A DNA stretch of 64,000 nucleotides. It comes from Rathayibacter sp. VKM Ac-2804 (lineage in GTDB: Bacteria > Actinomycetota > Actinomycetes > Actinomycetales > Microbacteriaceae). A program made the position numbers and the translations under genes. The first letter of the stretch is position 1. The number at the start of each line of letters is the position of its first letter. The stretch is from assembly GCF_009866655.1 (NCBI RefSeq), contig NZ_CP047420.1:1674001-1738000 (forward strand). Direction: 5' to 3'. Below, in pieces: positions 55,950 to 64,000 of this stretch. A model generated the notes under the pieces. The model was not told the origin of the DNA. It made no database searches and worked only from the letters and a program-made list of their open reading frames with translations.

Positions 55950-56549
55950 ATGACCAAGTGGGCTCCGCAGAAGGCCGATGTGCTCGACGCTCTCGCGGCG
56001 GAGGTGCTGCACAACTACGGGCACGGCCGGGTGGCGGTCGGGATCGACGGCGACGACCCGGAGGTGTCCGGCGCGTTCGCGCTCGCGCTGGCCGAGGCGG
56101 TGCGCCGGGCGGGCCGCGACGCGGTGGTCGCGCACCTGGCCGACTTCCGGAAGCCTCGGGCCGAGCGGGAGGATCCCTCGATCCCCGAGGCGCAGCGCGC
56201 CTACCTCGCGGGCTACGACTACGAGCTGCTGCGGCGGGTGCTGCTCGACCCGTTCAAGCTGGGCGGGAGCACCGGCTTCGTCCTCGCCGGCTACGACGGG
56301 GTGCGCGACGAGGCGCGGCAGGCGCGCTGGCGCACCGCCGGCCGCGACGCTCTGCTCCTCGTCGACGGGCCCTTCGCCCTGCGGCCCGAGCTGCGCGGCG
56401 CGTGGAGCGCGTCGATCCGGCTCGACACGCAGGAGCCGCCGGTCGACGCGTCCTACCGGGCGAGCACGGATCCGAAGCGGATCGCGGGGATCCTGGTCGA
56501 TGTCCGCGACCCGGAGCACCCGCGGCGGCTCTTCGCCGACTCCTGCTGA
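55950..56549 (+). CDS. Uridine kinase/phosphoribulokinase-like protein with degenerate P-loop
   Basis: 199 aa. General layout of a P-loop nucleoside kinase: VAVGIDG near residue 32, AHLADFRKPRAERED, GYDYELLRRVLLDPFKLGG and LLLVDGPFALRPELRGAW. The Walker A position reads G-I-D-G-D-D-P-E-V-S-G with no G-K-S/T, so phosphate binding as in true kinases is doubtful. Leaderless start predicted. Isolated plus-strand gene between mutY and the PanE-like gene; function unknown. Confidence 0.75.
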   Translation: MTKWAPQKADVLDALAAEVLHNYGHGRVAVGIDGDDPEVSGAFALALAEAVRRAGRDAVVAHLADFRKPRAEREDPSIPEAQRAYLAGYDYELLRRVLLDPFKLGGSTGFVLAGYDGVRDEARQARWRTAGRDALLLVDGPFALRPELRGAWSASIRLDTQEPPVDASYRASTDPKRIAGILVDVRDPEHPRRLFADSC

Positions 56550-56568
56550 ATCGTCCAGGGCTCCTCCG

Positions 56569-57567
56569 CTAGACGGAGGACGCCCGCCGGACCACGTCGT
56601 CCGCCGGCAGGAACGCCCCCGAGCGCTCGACCTCGTGCACGAGCTCGACGAGCAGCTGGTTGACCGGTGCCTCGCGGCCGAGGCGGTGGGCGGTGCGGAC
56701 GACGGCGCCGGCCAGGTGGTCGATCTCGCTCGGGACCCCGCGCCGCACGCTCTGCAGTGTGGAGCCCGGGTTCGGCACGTCGCCCATCCGGGTCGCCATC
56801 CGCCGCGGCAGCAGCTCGACCACGGGCAGCGGCGCCGCCGCCAGGGCGCGGATCCGGGCGTCGGAGAGACCCTGCAGCGCGCCGAAGCGGACGCCGGAGG
56901 CCAGGCCGGTCCGCGCCGCCTCCCGCATCGCCCGCGCGAGCAGCCGGCGCAGACCCGGGTGCGCGATCGTCTCCTGCACCGAGAGGCCGGTGATCGCGGG
57001 CAGCGCGTTGACCTCGTTGATCAGCAGCTTCGTCCACTGCGCCCCGAGGAAGTCGTCGGTGGTGGCCGTGGGCACCGCCTCGCCGAGGATCGCTGCGGCG
57101 CGGCGGACGTCGTCGTCGGCCGGGCGGCCGGGGACGCCGAGAGTCGTCGTCGCCGGCGCGGTGACGGTGACGCGGCCGGGCTCGAGATGGCTGGCCGCGA
57201 AGAGCGCGAGGGCGCCGACCAGGCGCGCGTCGCGGACCTGGCGGGCGGCGGCCTGCAGTCCGTCGAGCCCGTTCTGCACCACGACGAGGAGCGTTCCGTC
57301 GACGGTGCGTCGGTTCGCGCGGAGCGCGTCCTCGGCGTCCTGCGCCTTCGTGCAGAGCACAGCGAGATCGGGGACGAGGTCGAGCGTCTCGCCGCAGCGG
57401 ACCCAGGCGGTGTGCTCGCCCCAGGCGCCGTCGAGACGGAGCCCCTGCCGCCGGATCGCCGTGAGGTTCTCGCCCCGGGCGGTCACCTCGACGTCGTGTC
57501 CTGCGCGGTCCAGGAGGGCGGCCACGGTGCCGCCGACGGCGCCCGCTCCGAGTACGGCGATCCTCAT
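56569..57567 (-). CDS. Ketopantoate reductase-family oxidoreductase (ApbA/PanE-like)
   Basis: 332 aa. N-terminal Rossmann fold IAVLGAGAVGGTVAALL binds NADPH; VLCTKAQDAEDAL and VQNGLDGL follow the family; K in TKLLINEVNALPAITG is the catalytic Lys. The C-terminal helical domain is full length. It may reduce 2-dehydropantoate in pantothenate synthesis or another 2-oxo acid; no pan genes are nearby, so substrate is uncertain. Confidence 0.85.
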   Translation of the reverse strand: MRIAVLGAGAVGGTVAALLDRAGHDVEVTARGENLTAIRRQGLRLDGAWGEHTAWVRCGETLDLVPDLAVLCTKAQDAEDALRANRRTVDGTLLVVVQNGLDGLQAAARQVRDARLVGALALFAASHLEPGRVTVTAPATTTLGVPGRPADDDVRRAAAILGEAVPTATTDDFLGAQWTKLLINEVNALPAITGLSVQETIAHPGLRRLLARAMREAARTGLASGVRFGALQGLSDARIRALAAAPLPVVELLPRRMATRMGDVPNPGSTLQSVRRGVPSEIDHLAGAVVRTAHRLGREAPVNQLLVELVHEVERSGAFLPADDVVRRASSV

Positions 57568-57645
57568 CCGGACAGCCTAGAACCGCGGCGAGCGGCGGCC
57601 GTGCCGGGCGCGGGCTCCGCGGGGCCGACTCCCGAACTGCGCGTG

Positions 57646-57651
57646 TATCCT
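57646..57651 (+). promoter_or_regulatory. Putative -10 box of truB
   Basis: TATCCT ends 7 nt before GTG 57659; fits leaderless initiation. Confidence 0.45.
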
Positions 57652-57658
57652 CGCACCC

Positions 57659-58600
57659 GTGCACGAGACTCCCAGCCCTTCTGCGGCGGCTCCGAACGGG
57701 ATCCTCCTGCTGGACAAGCCGGGCGGGATCACCAGCCACGACCTCGTCTCGAGGACTCGCCGCCGCGCCGGAACGCGCAAGGTCGGGCACGCCGGGACGC
57801 TCGATCCGATGGCGACCGGGTTGATGATCCTCGGGCTCGGCCCCTCCACCCGGCTCCTCACCTACCTGGTCGGGCTCGACAAGGAGTACGAGGCGACGAT
57901 CCGCCTCGGCGCCGCGACGAGCACCGACGACCGCGAGGGCGAGACGCTCACCACCGCCGAGCCCGGCGCCGCAGCGGCACTCGGTCCCGAGGCGGTCGAC
58001 GCCGTGGTCGCGACCCTCACCGGAGCGATCGAGCAGATCCCGAGCGCCGTGAGCGCCATCAAGGTGGACGGCCGGCGCGCCTACGCCCGGGTGCGCGACG
58101 GCGAGGAGGTCGTGCTGGCCGCACGACCGGTCACCGTGAGCGCCTTCGACGTGCTCGCGCGCCGCGAGATCGACGGCTTCCTCGACCTCGACGTCCGGGT
58201 CACCTGCTCCTCCGGCACCTACATCCGGGCGCTCGCCCGCGACCTGGGCGCCGCGCTCGGCGTCGGCGGCCACCTCACCGCGCTCCGGCGCACGGCGGTC
58301 GGCCCGTTCCGGGTCGCCGCGGCCGGCGTCATCGACGAGCTGGACGTCCCGGCGGCGCTCCTCTCGCCCACCGCCGTCGCGGGCGAGCTGTTCCCGCTCC
58401 TGCATCTCGACGCCCGCGAGGCGGTCGACCTCGCCAACGGCAAGCGGATCCCCGTGCCCGAGGCGTTCGCGGGCGCCAAGGGACTCCTCGCCGCCGTCGG
58501 CCCGGGGGAGCGCCTGGTGGGGCTCGCCGAGCGCCGGGGCGCCGCCCTGAAGAGCGTGGTCAACTTCCCCACCGAGGAGCTCCGGGTGGGCGCGCCGTGA
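57659..58600 (+). CDS. truB: tRNA pseudouridine(55) synthase
   Basis: 313 aa. Makes pseudouridine 55 in the T-loop of tRNAs. Catalytic D49 lies in KVGHAGTLDPMATG; GILLLDKPGGITSH, and RVTCSSGTYIRALARDLG are standard. C-terminal PUA-like region is present. Its stop overlaps the next start (GTGA). Confidence 0.96.
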   Translation: MHETPSPSAAAPNGILLLDKPGGITSHDLVSRTRRRAGTRKVGHAGTLDPMATGLMILGLGPSTRLLTYLVGLDKEYEATIRLGAATSTDDREGETLTTAEPGAAAALGPEAVDAVVATLTGAIEQIPSAVSAIKVDGRRAYARVRDGEEVVLAARPVTVSAFDVLARREIDGFLDLDVRVTCSSGTYIRALARDLGAALGVGGHLTALRRTAVGPFRVAAAGVIDELDVPAALLSPTAVAGELFPLLHLDAREAVDLANGKRIPVPEAFAGAKGLLAAVGPGERLVGLAERRGAALKSVVNFPTEELRVGAP

Positions 58601-58965
58601 TCGACTGGTTCACGACGCTCCAGGTCGGCGTCGCCGTCGCTGCCGGGCTGCTCTGCCTGGTGCTCGGGATGATCGGGCGGCGCCCCTCCGACGTCACGGT
58701 CGGGGCCACCGCGATCGTCGAGCTGCTGCTGATCGTCCAGCTCGCCGTCGCGATCGTCTCGCCGCTCGTCGGCAACCGGCCCACGGGCAGCCTGCCCGAG
58801 TTCTACATCTACCTGGTCTCGGCGCTGATCCTGCCGCTCGCCGCCGGCTTCTGGGCGCTGATCGAGCGCAGCCGCTGGAGCACGGTGATCCTCGGCGTCG
58901 TCTGCCTCGCGATCGCCGTGATGGTCTACCGGATGCACCAGATCTGGTTCGTCCAGGGCGTCTGA
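58597..58965 (+). CDS. Small four-helix membrane protein of unknown function
   Basis: 122 aa from the GTG overlapping the truB stop. Four hydrophobic helices (about 8-27, 36-58, 67-90, 98-117) with short polar loops; no motif recognised. Translational coupling with truB and position before ribF suggest it is a conserved passenger of this operon. Confidence 0.75.
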   Translation: MIDWFTTLQVGVAVAAGLLCLVLGMIGRRPSDVTVGATAIVELLLIVQLAVAIVSPLVGNRPTGSLPEFYIYLVSALILPLAAGFWALIERSRWSTVILGVVCLAIAVMVYRMHQIWFVQGV

Positions 58966-59009
58966 GCCCCGCGATCCGCGGTCGCAGCGGAGTGGGCGCG
59001 GCGAGCGCC

Positions 59010-59015
59010 TACCAT
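59010..59015 (+). promoter_or_regulatory. Putative -10 box of the 59026 gene
   Basis: TACCAT ends 10 nt before ATG 59026; no ribosome-binding site seen. Confidence 0.4.
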
Positions 59016-59025
59016 TGACCCTGCG

Positions 59026-59541
59026 ATGTCGAACGAACCCAGCGATGCGCCCGGACGGGCGGCCCAGGACCCAGCTCTGCCGAACCCGGATCAGCGCCCC
59101 GCGCGCTCGGCGCGGTCCCGGGGGATCGGCAGCCTCCTCGTGGTCGTCTACGGGATCCTCGCTCTCGCCGCGACCGGCCGCTCGGTGTTCCAGATCATCG
59201 ACCGCTTCGACGAGGCGCCGCTCGCGTTCTCGCTCTCGGCGCTCTCCGCCGTCGTCTACATCCTCGCGACCATCGCCCTCGTGGCTCCCGGCCGCGTCTG
59301 GCAGCGCATCGCCTTCGTGACGATCACCTTCGAGCTGGTCGGCGTGCTCGTCGTCGGCGCGATCAGCGTGCTCGCGCCGCAGCTGCTCGGCCTCGCCAGC
59401 GCGGATCCGTTCGGCCGGCAGTCGACGGTCTGGGCGGCCTTCGGCGCCGGCTACCTGCTCATCCCGCTGGTGCTGCCGGTGCTCGGCCTGTGGTGGCTGC
59501 GGGTCCAGGGGCGCCGGGCGGCGGCGGGAGCGGCGGCCTGA
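59026..59541 (+). CDS. Membrane protein of unknown function upstream of ribF
   Basis: 171 aa. A ~32-residue hydrophilic N-terminal tail then four helices (about 34-52, 65-85, 95-118, 135-157) and a short Arg/Ala tail. No motif recognised. Its stop overlaps the ribF start (TGATG), so the two are coupled. Confidence 0.78.
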   Translation: MSNEPSDAPGRAAQDPALPNPDQRPARSARSRGIGSLLVVVYGILALAATGRSVFQIIDRFDEAPLAFSLSALSAVVYILATIALVAPGRVWQRIAFVTITFELVGVLVVGAISVLAPQLLGLASADPFGRQSTVWAAFGAGYLLIPLVLPVLGLWWLRVQGRRAAAGAAA

Positions 59542-60485
59542 TGCGCGTCGAGCAGCGCGCGGCCGATCTCACCGGCATCGGCCCGTCCGCCGTCACCATC
59601 GGCAAGTTCGACGGGGTGCACACCGGCCACCGCGCCGTGATCGACACGCTCCACGCCCGGGCCCGCGAGCGCGGGCTCGCCGCGGTCGTCGTCACCTTCG
59701 ACCGCAACCCGCTCAGCGTCATCGCGCCGGAGAAGTGCCCGCCGGCGCTCGTCGGCAACGAGCAGAAGCTCGAGCTGCTGGCGGGGACCGGGATCGACGC
59801 GACGCTGCTCCTGGCCTTCGACGCGCAGTTCCGCTCGCTCACGGCCGAGGAGTTCGTGCGGCAGGTGCTCGTCGACGCCCTGGAGGCGCGCGTGGTGCTG
59901 GTCGGCTCCGACTTCCGCTTCGGCGCACACGGCGCAGGGGACGTCGCGATGCTCCGGGCGCTCGGCGAGGCGCACGGCTTCGAGGTCGAGCTGATCGACG
60001 ACGTGCGTCCCGAGCACGGGCGCCGCGTCTCCTCGACCTGGATCCGCGAGCTGCTCGCCGAGGGCGACGTCGAGCACGCGACCTGGCTGCTCGGCCACGA
60101 GCCGGTGGTGCGCGGCGTCGTCGTGCATGGCGCCAAGCGCGGCCGCGAGCTCGGCTTCCCGACCGCGAACCTCTCGCCGGAGTCGCAGGGCCTCATCCCC
60201 GCCGACGGCGTCTACGCCGGCCGCTTCGTCACCGAGGGCCGCAGCTACCCGGCCGCGATCTCCGTCGGCAGCAACCCGACCTTCGTCGGCGTGCCGCCCA
60301 AGCAGGTCGAGGCCTACCTGCTGGATGAGACGATCGACCTCTACGACCGCGTGGTCGACGTCGCCTTCGTCTCGCGCATCCGCGGCCAGGTCGCCTACGA
60401 GGGCGTCGAGCCGCTCATCCGGCAGATGAACGACGACGTGGAGAAGGTCCGCACGATCCTCGGCGCGGAGCGACCGGCCGGCTGA
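59541..60485 (+). CDS. ribF: Bifunctional riboflavin kinase / FMN adenylyltransferase
   Basis: 314 aa. N-terminal FAD-synthetase domain: IGKFDGVHTGHRAVI and GRRVSSTWIRELL; C-terminal flavokinase domain: GAKRGRELGFPTANL. Converts riboflavin to FMN and FAD. ATG 59541 coupled to the membrane protein gene; an upstream in-frame ATG at 59490 is inside that gene. The truB-ribF link is common in bacteria. Confidence 0.95.
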   Translation: MRVEQRAADLTGIGPSAVTIGKFDGVHTGHRAVIDTLHARARERGLAAVVVTFDRNPLSVIAPEKCPPALVGNEQKLELLAGTGIDATLLLAFDAQFRSLTAEEFVRQVLVDALEARVVLVGSDFRFGAHGAGDVAMLRALGEAHGFEVELIDDVRPEHGRRVSSTWIRELLAEGDVEHATWLLGHEPVVRGVVVHGAKRGRELGFPTANLSPESQGLIPADGVYAGRFVTEGRSYPAAISVGSNPTFVGVPPKQVEAYLLDETIDLYDRVVDVAFVSRIRGQVAYEGVEPLIRQMNDDVEKVRTILGAERPAG

Positions 60486-60577
60486 GTCTGCGCGCCGGGG
60501 TCCTTCCGGGCCTGCGACGGCGCCCTAGCAGCGGCCGTGCCCGCGCACCAGCGGGAGAGCGCCCAGGGGCGGCGGCG

Positions 60578-60583
60578 TACCGT
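60578..60583 (+). promoter_or_regulatory. Putative -10 box of the SDR-DUF2867 gene
   Basis: TACCGT ends 6 nt before ATG 60590. Confidence 0.4.
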
Positions 60584-60589
60584 GGCCGC

Positions 60590-62137
60590 ATGAGCGAATC
60601 CTCACCCGCCCCGTCGCGCCCGCTGGCGCTCGTCACGGGGGCGACCGGCTACATCGGCGGCCGCCTCACCCCGCGCCTGCTCGAGGCCGGCTACCGCGTC
60701 CGCGTGCTGGTCCGCGACCCGCGCAAGCTCGCCGAGGTCCCGTGGGCCGGCGACGTGGAGGTCGCCCAGGGCGATCTGAGCGATCCGGAGTCGCTGGCCG
60801 CTGCGTTCGAGGGCGTCGGCGTCCTCTACTACCTCGTGCACTCGATGGGCTCGGGCGCCGATCACGCGCGCTTCGAGCAGGTCGAGAGCCGGGCCGCGAG
60901 GAACGTGGCCGAGGCCGCACTCGCCGCGGGCGTCGAGCGGATCGTCTACCTGGGCGGTCTGCACCCGGATGTGGAGACGCTGTCGCCGCACCTGCGCTCG
61001 CGGGCCGAGGTCGGCCGCATCCTGATGGCCTCCGGCGTGCCGACGATCGCGCTGCAGGCCGGCGTCATCATCGGCTCCGGCTCCACCTCGTTCGAGATGG
61101 TGCGCCACCTCACCGACGTCCTGCCCTACATGCCGGCCCCGCAGTGGGTGCGCAACTTCATCCAGCCGATCGCCGTCCGCGACGTGCTGCACTACCTGCT
61201 CGGCGCCGCCGCCCTCGAGGACGCGACGCTGAACCGCACCTTCGACATCGGCGGGCCGGACGTCCTCCGCTACGGCCAGATGATGAACGGCTACGCGGTC
61301 GAGGCGGGGCTCGCGCAGCGGCCGATCGCCTCGCTGCCCGTCTTCACCCCGTGGCTCGCGTCGCAGTGGGTCAACCTGGTGACGCCGATCCCGCGCTCGC
61401 TCGCGGTGCCGATCATCGCCTCGCTGCAGTACGACTGCGTGGTGCGCGAGGACGACATCCGCGCGCTGATCCCGGACCCCGAGGGCGGACTGACGCCCTA
61501 CCGCCGCTCGGTGCGCCTCGCGCTCGGCAAGATGCAGGCCGGTGAGATCGAGACCAGCTGGCAGAACGCCGAGGTCGTCGGCGCCCCCAGCGACCCGCTG
61601 CCGAGCGACCCGGAGTGGGCCGGCCACACGGTCTACGTCGACCTTAAGGTGCGCCGGACCGACGCCGATCCGGCCAAGCTCTGGCGGGTCATCGAGGGCA
61701 TCGGCGGCACCAACGGCTGGTACTCGTTCCCGCTGGCCTGGGCGATCCGCGGCTGGATGGACAAGCTCGTCGGGGGAGTGGGCCTGCAGCGCGGGCGCCG
61801 CGACTCCGAGCGGCTGCACGCCGGTGACGCGCTGGACTTCTGGCGCGTCGAGGCGATCGAGCGGCCGACACTGCTGCGCCTGCGCGCCGAGATGAAGGTG
61901 CCCGGCGGCGCCTGGCTCGAGATGCGCGCGGAGCCCGGCGAGGACGGCGGATCCGTGTACACCCAGCGCGCCGTGTTCTTCCCGCAGGGGCTCGGCGGCC
62001 GGCTCTACTGGTTCGCCGTCCTGCCCTTCCACGGCGTGATCTTCAACGGGATGGCCAACCGCATCACGGCCACCGCGACCGACCTCGCCGACGCCGGCGA
62101 GGAGCGCTCCCCTGGTGGGCGCAGGGCGCAGCGGTGA
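60590..62137 (+). CDS. SDR-type NAD(P)-binding protein fused to a DUF2867 domain
   Basis: 515 aa. Residues ~10-330 are an atypical extended SDR (VTGATGYIGGRLTPRLLEAGYRVRVLVR; IVYLGGLHP), here without a clear Y-x3-K pair. Residues ~345-500 are DUF2867 (LWRVIEGIGGTNGWYSFPLAWAIRGWMDKLVGGVGLQRGRRD; GRLYWFAVLPFHGVIF). This fusion is widespread in actinobacteria and unstudied; a redox or lipid-related role has been guessed. Its stop lies in a GTGA, but the next gene probably starts 57 nt later. Confidence 0.88.
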   Translation: MSESSPAPSRPLALVTGATGYIGGRLTPRLLEAGYRVRVLVRDPRKLAEVPWAGDVEVAQGDLSDPESLAAAFEGVGVLYYLVHSMGSGADHARFEQVESRAARNVAEAALAAGVERIVYLGGLHPDVETLSPHLRSRAEVGRILMASGVPTIALQAGVIIGSGSTSFEMVRHLTDVLPYMPAPQWVRNFIQPIAVRDVLHYLLGAAALEDATLNRTFDIGGPDVLRYGQMMNGYAVEAGLAQRPIASLPVFTPWLASQWVNLVTPIPRSLAVPIIASLQYDCVVREDDIRALIPDPEGGLTPYRRSVRLALGKMQAGEIETSWQNAEVVGAPSDPLPSDPEWAGHTVYVDLKVRRTDADPAKLWRVIEGIGGTNGWYSFPLAWAIRGWMDKLVGGVGLQRGRRDSERLHAGDALDFWRVEAIERPTLLRLRAEMKVPGGAWLEMRAEPGEDGGSVYTQRAVFFPQGLGGRLYWFAVLPFHGVIFNGMANRITATATDLADAGEERSPGGRRAQR

Positions 62138-62193
62138 CAATGGAGGGGTCCGCGGGCGGCGACACCGCCTCGGACACGAACGAGAGGAGCACG

Positions 62194-62817
62194 ATGAGCG
62201 AACGATCGGACACGGACGCGGGGCGCGATCTCCAGCTGGGAAAGGTCGCCTTCATCGGTGACAGCATCATCCAGGGCGGGTCCTGGGACGAGTGGTTGAC
62301 CGCGTCGACGGTCGTCGACGAGGGGATCGGCGGAGCGACGAGCGACGACGTCGTCGAGCGGCTGCCCGAGCTCGTCGAGGCGGCGCCCGACACGGTGGTC
62401 CTGCTGGTCGGCACGAACGACCTGGCCTACCACCGGACGACCGAGCACATCGTGCGCAACATCGAGACGATCGTTGCGACCTTCCGCCGGGACCTGCCCG
62501 ACGTGCGGATCCTGGTGACGTCGATCCTGCCGCGAGCGCGCGAGTTCGGCACGCAGATCCGCGAGGTCAACCGGCACCTCTGGCAGTTCGCGCCGACCGC
62601 GCACGCGGGCTACCTCGACCTCTGGCCGGTGCTCGCCGGCGAGGACGGCGCCCTGCTGGAGCAGTACTCGCCCGACGGCCTGCACCTCAACGAGGCCGGC
62701 TACGCCGCCTGGCGCGAGGCCCTCGGCCCGGCCCTCGACTCCGTGCTGCGGATGCCGCCGCGCACCCGGCCGATCACGCTGCCGTACGACGAGTTCGCGC
62801 GGCCCAAGACGGCCTAG
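62194..62817 (+). CDS. SGNH/GDSL-family hydrolase
   Basis: 207 aa from ATG 62194, chosen because GAGAGGAG lies 4 nt upstream; a GTG at 62134 overlapping the previous stop would add 20 polar residues. Block I G-D-S-I-I-Q-G holds the nucleophilic Ser, block III G-T-N-D-L the oxyanion Asn, and block V D-G-L-H-L-N the Asp/His pair. No signal peptide, so a cytoplasmic esterase or deacetylase; substrate unknown. Confidence 0.88.
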   Translation: MSERSDTDAGRDLQLGKVAFIGDSIIQGGSWDEWLTASTVVDEGIGGATSDDVVERLPELVEAAPDTVVLLVGTNDLAYHRTTEHIVRNIETIVATFRRDLPDVRILVTSILPRAREFGTQIREVNRHLWQFAPTAHAGYLDLWPVLAGEDGALLEQYSPDGLHLNEAGYAAWREALGPALDSVLRMPPRTRPITLPYDEFARPKTA

Positions 62818-62850
62818 CGCCGTCTGCGCGGCGACGCGCCGCGAGCCGAG

Positions 62851-62879
62851 GGGAGCCGAGACCGAGAGGTCCGGCTCCC
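62851..62879 (+). terminator. Hairpin terminator after the SGNH hydrolase gene
   Basis: GGGAGCCG (62851-62858) pairs with CGGCTCCC (62872-62879), with ACC/GGT inside. The following TTCGTCGTTCC is mildly T-rich. Confidence 0.7.
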
Positions 62880-63029
62880 TTCGTCGTTCCCGGGTGCGCG
62901 GGACGATGCGCGGCGCGGAACTGCACAGCTCTTCGGGGATCGATCAGCGGCTCTTGCCGGGGGTATAGGCGGTGGCGGCACTCTCGATCGTGCACCCGGC
63001 CGGGTGCGAAGGAGAGCCGGAGGCGCAGC

Positions 63030-63428
63030 ATGAGCAGCACGATCGAGAATCAGGGAGCGGTGGCGGCGGAGTGGCCGCCACCGACGGCGGGGACCGCGGC
63101 GCCGAGTGCGGCGGAGCCGGCGCAGTCGCGTCAGCCACTGTGGCGACAGCGACGCGTCCGCTGGATCGCGCTCGCCGTCCTCGCCGGTCTGCTGCTGCTG
63201 GGCGGCGGCTTCGGGATCGGCTACGCCGTCGGGAACTCGGCCGGGCCCTCCGCCGTCGGCGATTTCGACCCGTCGCAGCGGGGCGGGATGCCGGACGGCG
63301 GCTTCCCCGGCGGTGGCGGACCCGGGTCGTCCGGCGGCCAGGGGAGCGGCACCGGGACGGACTCGGGGACGGACTCCGGCACCGGAGCCGACTCGGGCAC
63401 CGGAGCCGCGACCGGGACGGCGAGCTAG
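63030..63428 (+). CDS. Single-pass membrane protein with Gly/Ser/Thr-rich tail
   Basis: 132 aa from ATG 63030 with GGAGG 6 nt upstream. A ~45-residue cytoplasmic part ends in basic W-R-Q-R-R-V-R-W, then one helix (about 46-66, IALAVLAGLLLLGGGFGIGYAV), then an external low-complexity tail with G-T/D-S-G repeats. No family recognised. Its stop shares CTAG with the opposing macro-domain gene. Confidence 0.72.
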   Translation: MSSTIENQGAVAAEWPPPTAGTAAPSAAEPAQSRQPLWRQRRVRWIALAVLAGLLLLGGGFGIGYAVGNSAGPSAVGDFDPSQRGGMPDGGFPGGGGPGSSGGQGSGTGTDSGTDSGTGADSGTGAATGTAS

Positions 63429-63949
63429 CCGAGCGCCTCGCGGAAGGCGGCGAGGGCGTCGTCCGAGAAGAGGACGAAGCGGACCTCGTCGAGGGCGCCC
63501 GGGCCGTCCTCGGCGGCGGCGAGCCGGACGGAGTCGACGGCGATACGGGCCGCGCTGGCCATCGGCCAGCCGTAGACGCCGGCCGAGACGGCCGGGAAGG
63601 CGACGGTGCGGGCGCCGAGGGAGCGGGCGACGCGGATCGACTCGGTGTAGGCGGAGGCCAGAACGGCGGAGCGGTCGTCGCTCCGCGAGTACACGGGGCC
63701 GACGGTGTGCACGACCCAGCGGGCGGGCAGGCGGCCGGCGGTGGTCGCGACCGCGGAGCCGGCGGGGAGTCCGTCGCGCAGCTCACCGGCGCGGAGGGTC
63801 CGGCACTCCTCGAGGATCTCGGGGCCGCCCGCGCGGTGGATCGCGCCGTCGACCCCGCCGCCGCCGAGCAGCGACGAGTTGGCGGCGTTGACGATCACGT
63901 CGACCTGTTCGCGGGTGATGTCGCCGCGGACGGCGGTGACCGCGGTCAC
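63425..63949 (-). CDS. Macro-domain protein (ADP-ribose-binding, probable O-acetyl-ADP-ribose deacetylase)
   Basis: 174 aa from GTG 63949. Macro-domain signatures: VRGDITREQVDVIVNAANSSLLGGGGVDGAIHRAGG and AFPAVSAGVYGWP. These match MacroD/YmdB-type hydrolases that remove acetyl or ADP-ribose groups. Start overlaps the stop of an upstream gene (GTGA), so it is coupled to it. Confidence 0.92.
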   Translation of the reverse strand: MTAVTAVRGDITREQVDVIVNAANSSLLGGGGVDGAIHRAGGPEILEECRTLRAGELRDGLPAGSAVATTAGRLPARWVVHTVGPVYSRSDDRSAVLASAYTESIRVARSLGARTVAFPAVSAGVYGWPMASAARIAVDSVRLAAAEDGPGALDEVRFVLFSDDALAAFREALG

Positions 63950-64000
63950 GAGCGGTTGTTGGAGAGCTCGAAGATCTTCACGAGCTCGGCGATCGCGGCC
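63946..64000 (-). CDS. C-terminal end of a gene cut by the window edge
   Basis: The last 17 codons end ...A-E-L-V-K-I-F-E-L-S-N-N-R-S before a TGA that overlaps the macro-domain GTG. Too short to assign. Confidence 0.5.
   Translation of the reverse strand, partial: AAIAELVKIFELSNNRS

Overview
The window is very GC-rich DNA with short intergenic gaps and many ATGA/GTGA stop-start overlaps. Gene order (tsaC-wecA-atpIBEFHAGDC, dxr-rseP-ispG-proS-nusA-ylxR-infB-rbfA, truB-ribF) is that of an actinobacterium. The ~264-residue ATP synthase delta subunit and the overall gene content suggest the family Microbacteriaceae (inference from remembered gene content, not a search). No rRNA, tRNA, CRISPR array, transposase or phage gene was seen.

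Layout. (1) 1-11.4 kb: a nucleotidyltransferase-PqqD fusion, then a minus-strand surface-polysaccharide cluster: Wzx-like flippase, Wzy-like polymerase and six glycosyltransferases, several joined by 4-bp overlaps. (2) 11.7-21.6 kb: tsaC, a WecA/MraY-type sugar-phosphate transferase, an AtpI-like protein and the complete F1Fo ATP synthase operon with a strong terminator. (3) 21.7-24.7 kb: yaaA, an alkylation-repair pair (tag, ogt) and a DUF4192 gene. (4) 24.8-40.8 kb: a polyamine/GABA region with a class III aminotransferase, an Lrp-type regulator, a spermidine/putrescine-type ABC transporter, a type II asparaginase and two gabT paralogues. It is split by a PP2C-FHA-FtsK/EccC-like three-gene unit and also holds osmC and plsC. 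(5) 41-53.5 kb: a double-FKBP lipoprotein, then isoprenoid genes (dxr, ispG) around an intramembrane protease, proS, and the nusA-ylxR-infB-rbfA translation set. (6) 53.5-64 kb: RNB ribonuclease, mutY, a kinase-like protein with a degenerate P-loop, a PanE-like reductase, truB, two small membrane proteins, ribF, an SDR-DUF2867 protein, an SGNH hydrolase, a Gly-rich membrane protein and a macro-domain protein.

The most unusual items are non-coding or structural. Two inverted copies of a hairpin element lie between infB and rbfA; they share an identical 19-nt loop strand while their stems differ but remain complementary. A 120-bp-spaced direct repeat lies before ispG. An 8-bp tandem repeat sits just upstream of the Wzy-like polymerase start. 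The infB linker shows three apparent single-C losses, each at a CCCC run, whose effects on frame cancel. The FtsK/EccC-like ATPase with PP2C and FHA partners but no visible WXG100 substrate is the best candidate for an undescribed protein system. TAnnnT hexamers 6-10 nt before many start codons suggest frequent leaderless transcription.
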